This document shows, piece by piece, positions 23,994 through 36,156 of a stretch of 64,000 nt of DNA (the stretch's first letter is position 1; every line of letters begins with the position of its first letter). Below the pieces are notes generated by a model, which saw nothing but the letters and a program-made list of their open reading frames with translations, searched no databases and was not told where the DNA came from. The position numbers and the translations under genes are program-made. This DNA comes from Brachionus koreanus (lineage: Eukaryota; Rotifera; Eurotatoria; Ploima; Brachionidae), in assembly GCA_016987375.1 (NCBI GenBank), contig PJRA01000509.1, positions 1,346,295 to 1,410,294 on the forward strand. Direction: 5' to 3'.

Positions 23994-26900
23994 TTAGTAT
24001 TGAATAGATTATCAATATAAATAGTTTATCCTGTTATTAATTTTTTTTATATTTTAATCAAATTTTGTAAAAAAAATAATATGTTGAATTTTAAATTATA
24101 AATGAAATCTTTTCATTTCAAAATTTACTTGACATTAGTTTTGTGATGAAAATAAAAAAAAGAAAACAAAATAAGAGATCTTAATCAATTCAAAATTTAA
24201 TAATTGTTAATTGCTTTAATTTTTAAATTAGGGTCTATTGGATTGTGTGATCAAAATAGGTGACCAGATCTAGTCACTTATTTCAAGACCAAAAGCTAAT
24301 TGTGTATGGTCACATAATTTGAAAATTAATCAAATTTAAAAATAATTTTAAATTAAAATTTTATGAAAAAATGTGAGATTTATGTGAAAAAAAATTTGTC
24401 TCAGCTTTTGATTATTTTGATTTGTATCCAATTCAAAGAGTTCTTGAAAGTGAAAAAAACGTATTTAATCGAAAAAAAAGATTCCGTAAAGGAAAAAGAC
24501 TCAAAGTCTCCATTAAAAAATAATACATTAAATTTGATTTTTTTTTATTTCAAAAATATTCACTTAAATTTTTGTGCACTTATTATATTTAGGATATTAG
24601 CTGACAGAAAATTTGATTCAAAATAGATATTTTATGTAAATTTTAGATATATTTATTACAAAATTCTGTAGATGAAGCAAAAAAGGTGTTTCTTTGCTAT
24701 AAAATGAGAGCCTTAAGCCAACAATTAATGCTATATAATATATAGGAATACTTTAAATCGTTAGGATATTCTAAATTTAATTTTTAGAAAATAGTTTTCA
24801 CTCGAATTTCAAATATTTAAAAAAATTTGACACTTATATACAATTTTATTCAAAAGTATAAAAATTTTTTATGTTTCAAATTTAAAAAAAATAAATTTAA
24901 TATTAATTTTAAAAAAGCTATTCTTTAAGTCTTTTAAATTAATTATAAATTATTTTCGATATTTCGGCGGCTTTTTTTCCACATTGCTAAAATTTTCACT
25001 TAAAGGGTTTTATGATGAATATTTTTTTTTAAAAGCCTTAAAATAATACAGATTATTGAAAAAGTGAATAAGAAGCTGTTTCTAAGCAAGAAAAACAATT
25101 TTTTAATTATGTGGTAATTAAAAAAATAAAAGAAATAAAGCATTGCATATTCCTAAATAATGAAACAAAAACTCAAAATTTTCTAAACGCTTTTCTAAAT
25201 AGTGAGGCAAAAAGAAATTCTTAGAACCCTCAAAAAATTTTTTTAGGATATTAATGTTCCTACTATAACTATGCTTACTTTACATCTTTAAGTTTTGAAT
25301 TTTTAATCAATGCTTCAAATAACTAAATAATCAATTAGTAATTTAATCGATACTTATGATTATATTGGCTTTGAACTTTTTTTTCAAATAAATTCAACTA
25401 CGCTTATCTGATCCAAAAATTGCTAACTCAACAAAATCTATTTACTTTAAAAAAAAAACAAATTTATCATACGCATTTTTTAGCCGATTTTATAAATCTA
25501 ATAAAAAATCTTTATCTTTTTTTTTCAGTCATTCTAATTATTATTTAATAAGCATAAATATTTAAATAATTGAAAATTTGGCTTTGAAAAAATTTTAAAC
25601 TTAAATCGATTTCTGTCTCATTTTTGGGAATAAGTTACCTTTACTAAATAATAACCTTAAAATTTTATCAAAATACCTTATAAAAATAATCATATTTGAA
25701 AAAAACAAATATTTAAATCAAGTTTAATCCTAATAGAGAAAAAATTTAAATGACAAAATTAATGATAAGAGTCAAATTTTCAGCTCAAATAATTCGTATT
25801 TATTTCACCGTTATAAATGAACACAGTGGTGGCAGATTATAAAGTTTTTTACTTAATAGAATAATTTTTTCTCGAACAATTCATCAAAGTTTTTCTTCTT
25901 GAATTCATTACCTCTTAAATTATCTTTCATTTTCTTTATTTTTGGTTTAGACAAATGCTTTTAATTGTTAATCAATTTTTTTGCAGCTTTTAGCATCGAC
26001 TTTATCGATAAAAATTAAATATTTAACTCATCAAATGATTTAAAATAATTTTAACAGAAATAATATTTCTCTAATTTTAGCAATTAATTTACAAATCTAT
26101 TCTATGGTTTTTCTTTAGAATAGAAATCTTAATTTTTTTTTTTATTTTCTATATTCAGAAATTATTCTCTCTAAATTTCTGAAAAGATTTTAATCTTGAT
26201 ATTAAATGGCTTCTTTAAGAAAAAATTAATTTTAACTTAGAAAAATAAATATTTTCTCAACAAAAAACACTTTTTAAATAGAATTTTTTTAGCATTGAAA
26301 AAATTAAAATAATTCAATATCAGTTTTAATATTTGTTGTTTAAGAGTTGTAGCAAATTCTTTGTTAAGTGATAATTTTTTTTTGGCAGAGTAGACAATGT
26401 CAGAGTAAAGTAAGCCTGTTCCATGGAAACTGTTTAAACTGTTTTTCCACTTTTTTTCTAGTAATTAGAGCTCTAAGCTCTGTTTGGATTTAAATTGCTT
26501 ATTGAAATTTAAAAAAGCATCATCAGGCATCTAAGCGCTTATGAACGAAGCAAAACAATTTAACCTTTAAAATTACTAGTACACCTTTATGCAAGTTAAA
26601 TATTCAAAATATTATTTAAAAAAAAACATAAACTTGATTTTGTTTAATTTAGATTTTAAAAAACTAAAAAAAATTCATTTTCAATTTTGTGTTTAATGTA
26701 TGTAATTTAAGAAATGAGTAATGTTATGATATCCTGTTCAGTTTAGAATTTACTCTCTCAAGATTTAAGCAGACAGCTTCCGAGGCTCATTTAGCGTCTA
26801 ATTAATCAGAGTTATCAACACTGGTTTACTTTGAAACTAAACATTATCTCGATTTCTAGGCTCTTAAATTAACAGGAGCTATCTTGAGTTTTTATTTTTC

Positions 26901-27327
26901 CAAATTATATTTTTTATTAATTTATATCAAAAGCATTTTAATTAAAGAAGCATTTACCCTCTAAATAAAAAATAAAAAGAACAACAACAAAACAACTACT
27001 TGAAATGAAAAACTTCAAAAATAATCTCAAATATATAAAATAAAATTTAGGTATTTTTTCTTCTTTTTGTTGTTTTTGGCTCGTAGTGGAAAAAAAATTA
27101 TCTATGGAACATAATTAAAAGTAAATACTTCCATTATAATTGCTTGGTATTTTGGAAGCAACAGGGATCTTTTGTTTCTCTAATGCCAAAAGATAGAAAT
27201 CAAACTAAATTTCTAATTTTTCATTTTTTTTTCATTTGTAAACACAGGTAAATTTTCATTTTAAATAAATGTTCGTTGAATTTCAAATTTCAATAAATTT
27301 GTTCGATAATTTTTTTTTAGATGAAAA
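23994..27327. other. Gene-free AT-rich region
   Basis: Over 3 kb upstream of METTL14 and of the RING-like gene, which are transcribed away from each other. An open frame near 24363-24626 is Lys/Phe/Leu low complexity and is not credible. A small palindrome sits at about 24264-24295. Confidence 0.5.
24264..24295. repeat. Short imperfect palindrome
   Basis: AAATAGGTGAC followed eight bases later by GTCACTTATTT, complementary except for one G-T pair. It is part of a slightly less AT-rich patch from about 24230 to 24320, possibly a relic of a small inverted-repeat element. Confidence 0.4.
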
Positions 27328-30300
27328 ATGTTTTACGAGATAGAAAAAATAGAAAGCCAACTCAAATGTCCAAAGTGCTTGCTTAAATATGTTTCGCCGC
27401 GAATACTACCTTGCGGCAAAAGCATGTGCCAAAATTGTGTTGATCAGCTGAGCAATTACAATCTTCTGAATTTAATAAAATGTCCGTTCTGTTACAAAAG
27501 CCATCCTGTTCCTGACGAAGGATTCATAATTAATGAATTCATTGTTAATACTCTCAAGCTTAAGCCAGAAAAGGTTTACCGGTAAGCTGATTAGCTTTAA
27601 ATTATTTCTACACAAACACATCGCATGTTAACACAAGAAATGTCTATCATTGATAAAATAAATTCTTTTTGGCGTCATTCTTTTTTCATGTACTTATTGA
27701 AAGCACTCAAAATATTTTCTTTTTTTGTAAAGTAGAGTTGTCTTAAGTAAGAAACGAAAATAGTTGACTTAATTCCATTAAATTTTTACTTAAATTAAAT
27801 TTTCATCAAATTTTTCATAATAAAAAAAAAGAATCAATAAATAATATAAACATCGATGTTGAAAAAATGACTTATTTTTTAGGAAAAAATTCAACTAAAT
27901 AAAATTATATAGATATTAATTCAAATGGTTTTTTATTGTTTAAGCCAAAAGATTAAAAGATGCAACTTTTTTAAATTTTTAACTTAAATTTGCTTCATTT
28001 AACTTGGAATAAAAACAGTGGAAAAATTTTCAAAATACTTTCTAAACAGCTAAAAGTAATTTTTAATAAAAATCAAGACTAAATGAAAATTAAATTTATA
28101 AGAATTATTTTTGCTTCGTTTAGTTTAATTATGTATTTTTCAATTCTTTTTTAATCCAAGATTGTTTAAAAGTATTTTTTAAAAATTTGAGCAACTTTGT
28201 TAGGAAAACAAAAATTAGTTAGTGCATTATTTTGTTTCAGCATTTTACGTAAAACTTTTACTAGCATTTATGAATATGAATAATATATGAATTTATAATT
28301 GATAAAAATAAAAGCATCAATGCAATGAAATGTTTTGAATTTATTTTTTTTATATGAACTAGTTAATACCGTAAACCTTTGAAAACTTAAAAATAAGACT
28401 GAATTATAATTAATATCTTTGGTATCGTATATCCTTGCAAATAAGTTTTTAAAATTTTATTTTAATTAAAACTTTAACTATCTTCTTAGTACATTGTGTC
28501 CAATGCTTATAAATTTTTAATTTACATAGTCTAATAGCGTAACCAAGGATTGAAGTTAACATCAAACTCTAAAATTCTTAATCATATGCGTTATCAAGAC
28601 CAAATTTTAAAACAAAAATAAAATCAATCTTTTTGAATTACGCATTTGGTACAGCACCAAAAATTTAGAAAAACTGATTCTTTTTCTTTTTAATATCAAG
28701 TCTTGATAACGCATTTGATTAAAAATTTCAGAGTTTGATGCGGACCCAAAGTTAAGCTAAGAAACTCAAGAGACTAGCTTATGATGCAGCATAATCGAAA
28801 AAATTCTTGAAAAAAAATTTATTAAAACTATTAAACTATTTAGCTGATCTCTTTTAGATTTAAATCGATTATGACAGAGTGGCAAAATGAAAATAATTTT
28901 ACATTTTTACATTTTCATATTTTTAGATTTTTTTTGTAATTTTACAGAAAGTTAAAAAATCTCCTTGAAATTATTTGGTAAAAATAAAATTAAAAAAATT
29001 CTTAAATATCTCACAAAAAATCTAAAAATAAAAAAATGTAAAATTTTTTTCATTTTGCTGGAGAGTTTAAATTAGGGAGCAGCAAATACATTTCATTTTA
29101 ACAAATATAGCTCATATACTAGTTTGGCTTATTAATGGCCGTATTATTAAGCGGTCAAAATTTGAGACCGTAAAAATGACCGGCCAAATGACCGCCCGCA
29201 AAATAGTTTGCCGAGTTTAGCGAATACGGTCTCGGCCACAAATAATTTTTACCGGATCACTGACCGTGTGTACGGATCCCAACACTAAAATTAATTATTT
29301 TAGTTTCAGATAGTTATCTAGTTTGTTTTTAAATTAGTTTTTATATATAGTTATAAATTGTTTCTAATTCTCATTCGATTCTTAAATATTTTTTATGGCT
29401 ATGTTTTTTTTTTCACCAAAAAATACAAAAATACAATATCGGTTATATAAATTTATTAGTGTTAAATTATGACTCGTCAGCTTTCTAGTTCACCAAGGCT
29501 TAGTTTAATCACGACATATTTGATTCAGTTTTTAATATTTCATTTGATCTTTTAGTTTTTAATGTTGGTTAATGAAAAATTTAGAATCTTGTTACCAACT
29601 TAACTTTTATGTAATTTATTTATATCATTAAGAACATAAAATACACAAAAATCATAGTAAAGAAGAACTTTTAGATCTAAACTGAGCCAAATTTTTTTTA
29701 AAATTTTTTCATTGAAAAGGATTGACTTTTTAAACCAGCTATTTTTTTCATGCGTCATTAACAATAACTCCAAATTCTTGACTCAAAAAGTCTTTTAATA
29801 AAAAGATTGCTTTTTTACGATAATTTCCTTTTTTAATCTTTCTTTCTTCTAGTTAAAGATTCGATCAATTATATATATACTAATGTTTCCCATATTTACA
29901 TTCTTTGATAATAAAGTTAATTAAAAAATATTTCTTAATTAATTTTAAATATAATTAAACTCAAAATGCTAATTGATTAAACATGAATATATGAAAATAA
30001 TATTTTGAAAATAACATACTGGAAATTTTTAATTTTTTACTGCTCAGTTTTAATATGATACATTTACATCTGCTATTTTATTTTAAATATTTATATAAAA
30101 TGCCTATTATTCTTCTCATTTATTTTTTTATTCTTCTGACATTTTATTAAAAATACTGATCACAAAAATACAAATCTAATAATGAAAAAAATTATGAATA
30201 AATAGTCAATAAAAAAAATCAAAATTGTGCATTAAATCTATAAAAGTAAATTTTAATTTTAAGTTGTCCATCTTTTGAGAGGTTCGATAATTTGCTGATA

Positions 30301-31620
30301 GAAATCGAGAACGATTTACATGAAATTCAGACCAGACTTAACTATCCAGAAGACAAAATAAGAAATCATTGCGATCAAATACGCAATCAAATTGATATAA
30401 ACACAGAAAATTTGATTGAAAAATTAAATGGTTATCGCGAAAGACTTCTGAACGAGTTGACTATTTACGAAAAAAATTGTGTGGAAAATTTAAATCGAAT
30501 TGAACACAAGGAAATTTTTGTTAAATTGCTAAGCGAAAATACGCGCAAACTAGAGTTTTATAGTAGATACCTAAACAAGAGTCGGATTGATGAGGAAAAC
30601 GTTAAAAATATGATGGAACAGGCTAAACTACAGGAATACAAGCTGAAGAATAATATTCAGATTCTAAATGCATTGATATTTGGTAAAAGCTTTGTCAGCT
30701 ATGAAGAGCCATCAAAGCAAGTGGACCAACATTTTCTAGGACGCTTGAACTATGAAGATTTATCTCGTATGAGCGACATAGCCGACATAGATAGGATTGC
30801 CAATTCTCAAATAGAAATGACCCTACAATATCAAGACAAGATAGTTGACTATGCTCTATCAATACAAGAGAGGTTTTTAGTTGTGATTGGTCAATGCTTG
30901 AAAATGATCGATGATCAGTCTAATGACATAGTGGACATACGATTTGACTCAACGCTGGACTTTGTGTCGCATAACTTGAAAGACTCCATTTTAGTCCAGC
31001 ATAGGCGATGTCTGTGGAGAAATGACAGACGAGAAATAAGCCAAGCATTTACTCTGAGTGTTTATGATTTTAATTTAAATCTAAAAGAAGAAATTATGAT
31101 TGACACAAAAATATTAAAATGTGTGACTAATGAAAATAATATTTTTGTTCAATGTGATAAGACTAATACAGTATCAGTTTATACGTGGGATTTGGTAAAA
31201 ATTATGACCATAGGGCAAACATCCTATGCAGACAGACCATATTTTTTTAGAGATTTTATCCTAGAAGCAGTAAAATATGACAAAATGTATTTGAGAAAGA
31301 GAACTGCTGACGAAGAGGGAGATTATTGGGTGCGTGTTGTATCGCTATCATGTGGCGATCTTATGCACGAGTTCTATCTAAATTGTAGATTTGAGATTTT
31401 TTTTATTGATGCACTGTCTAGAAGCATAGTGGTTGATCCGGTTTTTTCGATCCTAAGAATTTACGACAAGCCTAATATCAAGTCGAATCAAGCCGAACTA
31501 CTAATGGAAAAAGAGCTGGACTTGAGAAATTGTAGTGGATTCAAAATGACCTTGGATGGAAAATTTTTTTTTATTAGGGACAAAAAATATATTCAATTTT
31601 ATCAATTTTCTACATTCTAG
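27328..31620 (+). CDS. RING-like finger, coiled-coil and beta-propeller-like protein
   Basis: Two exons, 27328-27581 and 30282-31620 (phase 2, ending CG|GTAAGC and resuming after TTGAGAG), give 530 residues. Exon 1 is a RING-type finger: LKCPKCLLKYVSPRILPCGKSMCQNC then IKCPFC. The Cys pairs C-x2-C, C, C-x2-C and C-x2-C are present, but the usual His after the third Cys is replaced by Lys (CGK), so ubiquitin ligase activity is uncertain. Exon 2 starts RFDNLLIEIENDLHEIQ and NYPEDKIRNHCDQIRNQIDI, a coiled coil up to about residue 230. The last about 300 residues form repeated beta strands reminiscent of a degenerate NHL/WD propeller (for example ERFLVVIGQCLKMIDDQ). The architecture resembles TRIM/NHL proteins without a recognisable B-box. 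I recall large families of this type in Brachionus rotifers. Confidence 0.75.
28560..28740. mobile_element. MITE-like inverted-repeat element in intron
   Basis: An arm at 28560-28600 (starting CATCAAACTCTAAAATT, ending GCGTTATCAAGAC) recurs as a near-exact reverse complement at 28700-28740, with only a few mismatches over about 41 bases. The arms enclose about 100 bases of AT-rich DNA with no coding potential. Long near-perfect terminal inverted repeats around a tiny non-coding core are typical of a miniature inverted-repeat transposon or a foldback element. It sits in the 2.7-kb intron of the RING-like gene. Confidence 0.65.
29136..29280. repeat. GACCG-rich inverted-repeat island in intron
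   Basis: A compact, unusually GC-rich block with many GACCG/CGGTC motifs. GAGACCGTA near 29164-29172 is complementary to TACGGTCTC near 29225-29233, and GCGGTCA near 29151 pairs with TGACCGC near 29189. It has no open frame. The strong compositional contrast with the surrounding intron suggests an inserted element end or a structured non-coding segment. Confidence 0.5.
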
Positions 31621-33149
31621 ATTTGACCAACTTAAAAAAATGCTTGGCTTAAATCAATTAGACTAGATTTGTTTTTAAAGAGTTTATTCTCTTAAAAAAA
31701 TATAGAATAGTTTTTTAACGAGTGTAAATTTTCTAGTCAGTAAGAAATTTTTTATAATTTAACGTAAATTTAGACTTGCTACAAGGTAAAATTTTTATTA
31801 ATAAAAAATATTTTTGGTATTATTATCTTTTTAATTCCTTCTAAATAAATTAAACTCAATACTAGAATATTAAAATACACTCTTTTTTATTGAATAAAAA
31901 ATTTTTTTTTTCAAATGATGATTATCTAATAAATAGATTGATTTCTTTTTTTAATTGATGATTGCCTGATTTGATAATTTAGCACCAAATATTTTTAATA
32001 TTTTTTTAAGCTCAGTACAGAAAAACAAATAAATAAAAAATAAATTACGCAAAAATATGATTAGACCTAAAATTAGGATGAGAGAAAACAAGAAATGTTT
32101 TTAAGCTAAAATTGTTAGCGAAGAAATTATACTTGTAAACGACGATACTTTTGTTTTAAAATTTAAAATGAAAAAAAAATTAAATCTCAAGAACGCCAAG
32201 ATCAACTAGTTGGTCATAAATTAAATCATTTGTGAATTTATGTTTTTCTATCAGAAATCTAAAATCAATAAATACCAAACCCTCCGAGTTTGGTAATATT
32301 TATAAATATTAATTATCATCTATCAATAATTACTTTTGATCATTTAAGCCTTCTCTTTTATCATCTGCAGATTTAAAGACTATTGCTTCTTTCTATTTAA
32401 ATAGATTATGAAAATAAATAAAAAAGCTAGATAAAATAATGTTGTTCATATACTATTCTGAACAGCATGAGCACCTCCGACATATGCCAAAGCATATGGT
32501 AAAGAAGTGGTCAAAAAACTGAACTTAAAAGTAAAAAAATAACTAAAAATATCATTATATTAAATTTTTTTAATACATATAATTTTTTTTTGAATTGGAG
32601 TTAGAATTTTGCAATGAGTTATTTACCGTATTTCCTTGCTTAAAGGTGCCGCTCTAGGACTGAACCTACATTGGTTTTTTGGTTCATGTCAATTATTCTA
32701 AATAGACTATGCTTAATTTTAAATTAAATATTTTTTTTTTGAAGGAAATATTTGAACAGTTGAGATGTAAAATTCTAGAGATAAGATTTTGGGGATATTT
32801 TTAAGTAAAAAAATTCGTTAGGTATAGATATGAATAGCATGAAAATTTGATAAAACAACAATTTGACTTAATTTAAAATATGACTTAAATAATAATAAAA
32901 TAAATAATTAATAAATTTCTTCTAAATAAATCATTAGAAAATAACTAAAATTTATTAAATATAATTAAAAATATTAGAAAAATTTTGAAAAGTAAATAAA
33001 GTTTTGAAAGTATAACTATATTATTGTTAAAAAATTAACCCTCTTGTTCACCGTATAAGTAAAGAAAATATTTTAAGAAATCAAGATTCAAACTTTTCAT
33101 GATATTTTTTAATAATTTAGAATTTTTTTTTTCAAAAATTTGATTCAAT
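31621..33149. other. Intergenic AT-rich region
   Basis: No gene supported. A small patch around 32455-32520 (with CATATGCCAAAGCATATG) and another near 32640-32690 are less AT-rich but have no readable frame. Confidence 0.45.
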
Positions 33150-33833
33150 ATGGGTATTCAACAACCAAGTAAATTTTAAGATTCTAGTTTCTAAGCTAAA
33201 TAAAAAAAACTGCCATTTTTAGTATTAAACAAGTCTGAGCCAGATTCTAATCTTATACAAGAAAATTTGTACAGCTTAACACCATTAGACAAGTAAGCTG
33301 TTTAAATTTTTCTTCAGATGACTAACATTTTTGTTTTAGAAATGATTTTATAAAAAATTGGCTAGATAAAATAGAAATTAATGTATTATTTATTTTCTTT
33401 TTTAAAATTTATTAAGATTATTATTATTTTACCAAAGAACAATTATGCTATTCCAGAAGAATCGCCTGGAAAATTAAATCAAAAAGAACTAAAAAAAGAA
33501 TCTGTTGAATTCAACTTTAGAGACCAAAATTTAATTGATAACGAAACTAGTGATTTTAGCGATCTGTGCTCATTAAATACCTCAGAATCAGTTAAGCAGA
33601 ATACATCAAATTTGAATGAAATGTTAGGTGTAGAAACTTTGACACCCAAAAGATCAACAGAAAAAGAACAAGTGCATGATGAATTTAAAAGCTATTTAGA
33701 ATTCTTAATTGAAAAAGAAAAAATAAAACCAAAACACATTATTTATTTGAAACAGACAAAAAGTCTGCCAAAAAGATTAGATCCTATGCGTGCAATTTTG
33801 ATTAAAGATTTCACTGGAAAAAAGTCAAATTAA
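33150..33833 (+). CDS. Small four-exon gene of unknown function
   Basis: I assembled this from four pieces with consistent GT-AG splices: 33150-33168, 33223-33292, 33340-33382 and 33438-33833. The three introns are 47 to 55 bp. The product would be 175 residues. It begins MGIQQP, so a Gly at position 2 could be N-myristoylated, and continues through SLTPLDK and FIKNWLDKIEIN. The larger last exon is hydrophilic and acidic (ETSDFSDLCSLNTSESVK) and ends in a basic stretch with KSYLEFLIEKEKIKPKHIIYLK and LPKRLDP. I see no known domain. Support is the open frame, the exact phase match of all four pieces and intron sizes equal to those of the copper monooxygenase gene. The first exon is short and the least certain. 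Confidence 0.55.
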
Positions 33834-34239
33834 ATTTTGTTTTTGTTAAAAATATTTCCATTTTTGTTTGTAAATTTTGTAATTTCATAATTTAAAGTTT
33901 TCCTAATAAAATTCAAATTCAAAATAGAATAATCAAATTTTATTAATTAATATGTTTTTTTTAAAAAGATTTTATTTAGGTTAACACATAAAAGAGAATC
34001 AAAAAAGTCAGATTTTATTAGATTTTTTTAATTACTAAAATAATGAAAATATTTGTCAATGTCATGTGGGATTGATTTCTCATGAAATTTTATCATTATA
34101 AGTAAGTTGAGATTATGTCGAAATACAATCTGAATGAATTAGTTACAATAAACTTAATTAAATTATAAAAATTTTTCAAATTGCAACAATTGTCAATAAA
34201 TTTGTAGAAAAGGACAAAATTGCTAATATTAGAAAGTTT

Positions 34240-35129
34240 TTATTGAAAAAAATGCTAACTGGCTCTCAAAGACTCGCTCTTGAAAAAAATGTAAACAATT
34301 ATTTTGCTAATAATCCAACTATTTCAAAAGCCGATGCTGCTAATCACTTTATCCAGCAAGGCATTTGCAGAAAGATGGCATATAACTATATCAATCGAAA
34401 GCTGAAAGACCAATGTATAGAAATGAAAAAAATTCTGGTCGTCCAAGATCATGGAACAAAAAAAACTGGCTAAACTCAAAAAATTGACAAACAATAGAAA
34501 AGGTGTAAGTCAGCAAAAACTAGGAAAAAAATTCAATCTTTATCATTCTTTCATTAGTCGATAATTGGCTAAAAATTTTTTAAATGTGAAAAGCACCAAA
34601 GTAAAATGAAGCCCAGCGACCCAAAGCACAAAAAAATTGCCGACAACTCGTAAATGGCCTTTGTAAAGAGCAAAGCATTGTAATTTTGTATGATGAAAAA
34701 TATTTTTGTTTTGATGGTAATAAAATGTTAGGTATTATACAGATGAAAAACAAATATGTCTAAAAAAATTCTTATGTGGATAGTAGATCTGACAGCGGAA
34801 TATCAAAGCGTTTTTTCACCTATCCAAATTAACTGCTTTAAATTCAAAGGTTTATATCAACGAATGCTTCGAAAAGCGACTTCTACTATTGATCGAAAAG
34901 TATCATTGTGACTAAGATTATTTGTTTTGGCCTGATTTAGCAAGTGCTCAAAGATCTGCTGAAACGATTTCTTGGATGGATGAAATGGTTTATTATGAAC
35001 CAAAAAAACATTAATCCTCCAAATGTTTCACAAGCCAGACCAATAGAGGATTTTTGGGATTTCTTGGCACAGAATGTCTATGAAGAAGGTTGGGAAGCAA
35101 CAACAGAACAGCATTATTTAATTAATTAG
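34240..35129 (+). pseudogene. Broken Tc1/mariner transposase
   Basis: Several frame pieces together resemble a mariner-type transposase. The N-terminal piece (34243-34473) is a helix-turn-helix region, LTGSQRLALEKNVNNYFANNPTISKADAANHF. After a frame change come KLTNNRKGVSQQKLGKKFNL and FISR, a second helix-turn-helix, and KAPK. Near 34690 a DDEKYFCFDGNKM-like piece resembles the first catalytic Asp region. Near 34930 FWPDLAS-like text appears. The last piece (34944-35129) has NPPNVSQARPIEDFW and EEGWEATTEQ, typical of the third catalytic block. Frame shifts and stops separate them, so no functional protein is made. I could not find inverted ends, so the element boundaries are unknown. Confidence 0.7.
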
Positions 35130-35429
35130 AGGTATTGAATAATTTTTAAAATAATTGATTTTAGCTTTTTACAATCACTGATGTTAAGTCTAAAGACAAT
35201 ATTGAGATGACAACGCTTGTTTACTCTATACAAAAAATAATTTTTAACAGATAGTAAAATAAGGATTTAATAAAAGAAAAATTTTTTGATTTGGCTTTTA
35301 CCATTGCCAAGTTATAAGGGTTTGAATTTTGTGTAAATAATTATGCACCACATGTTTACAAAAAATATACCGGTGAATGTTAAAATAACCTTCTTTGCAA
35401 ATTACTTAGCTATTTGAATAACTTGCAAG

Positions 35430-36150
35430 ATAATAAAAGAGCTTAAATGAATTAAATCTTCAATCTGCAATAGACCAAATTACAGAATTTTGCAGAGCAT
35501 ACGGATTCCCTGTAAACCTGACAAAAGCAACCTACACACAACGTTCACTACTGCTGCAAAAAGCGGAAAATTTTCTGAGTTATTAACTTTTATTTAACTG
35601 TATTTAAACTTGTATTTAATTGTCAAAAGTATTGACAATAGAGAAATTCCGCTAGATCCATAACTATTCAACCTTTTTAGATATAAAGCTCGATCCAAAA
35701 CTCTTCCAAAACTCATTTGATACATCTTGAAAAGAAAGTAGTTCCAAAGATGAATTTACTCAAAAAATATCCAATTTAATGTTTCTAAATACCACACTAT
35801 ATAAATCTTTAATTAGATCACTTTTCGATTATTGTTTCTTTATAGTAAATGTATGAACTAAAAAATCTTCTAAAAATCTAAAAATTCAAAATCATCAAAT
35901 ATTTTCCATTGAAAACATTAATTCATACAATGCACAAAATTTTGAAACTCAATACAATTGAAGAAAAAGCAAATATTAAAATTGAAATTTTATTTCTATC
36001 AAAAAATATTAAATTAAGCAAAGGCTTTTACCGAACAATAATCCCAATATTATTATTAATAATATTAATAAAATATGACAGAAAACAGAAATTTCAGACA
36101 TTTTATAACAGATATTAGAGATAATTTATCATGTATATATATTTATCTTG
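35430..36150 (+). pseudogene. Degenerate LINE reverse transcriptase relic
   Basis: Near 35461-35535 a piece reads QSAIDQITEFCRAYGFPVNLTK, matching the thumb region of non-LTR reverse transcriptases (compare INFISTYCKKWGLVINSSKT in the neighbouring LINE). Later scattered pieces resemble the LDPKLFQNS block, and the end is a TTATTATT run like the tail of the neighbouring LINE. Stops and frame changes are frequent. It lies on the opposite strand to the next LINE, tail to tail. Confidence 0.45.
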
Positions 36151-36156
36151 TGTGAT

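Noticed and set aside
24363..24626. Open frame of 87 codons
   Set aside because: Lys/Leu/Phe-rich, no domain, no splice context or promoter; expected by chance at this base composition.
28501..28760. Possible tRNA or structured RNA gene at the inverted repeat
   Set aside because: The arms are long and linear with no cloverleaf, and the arrangement fits a MITE better.
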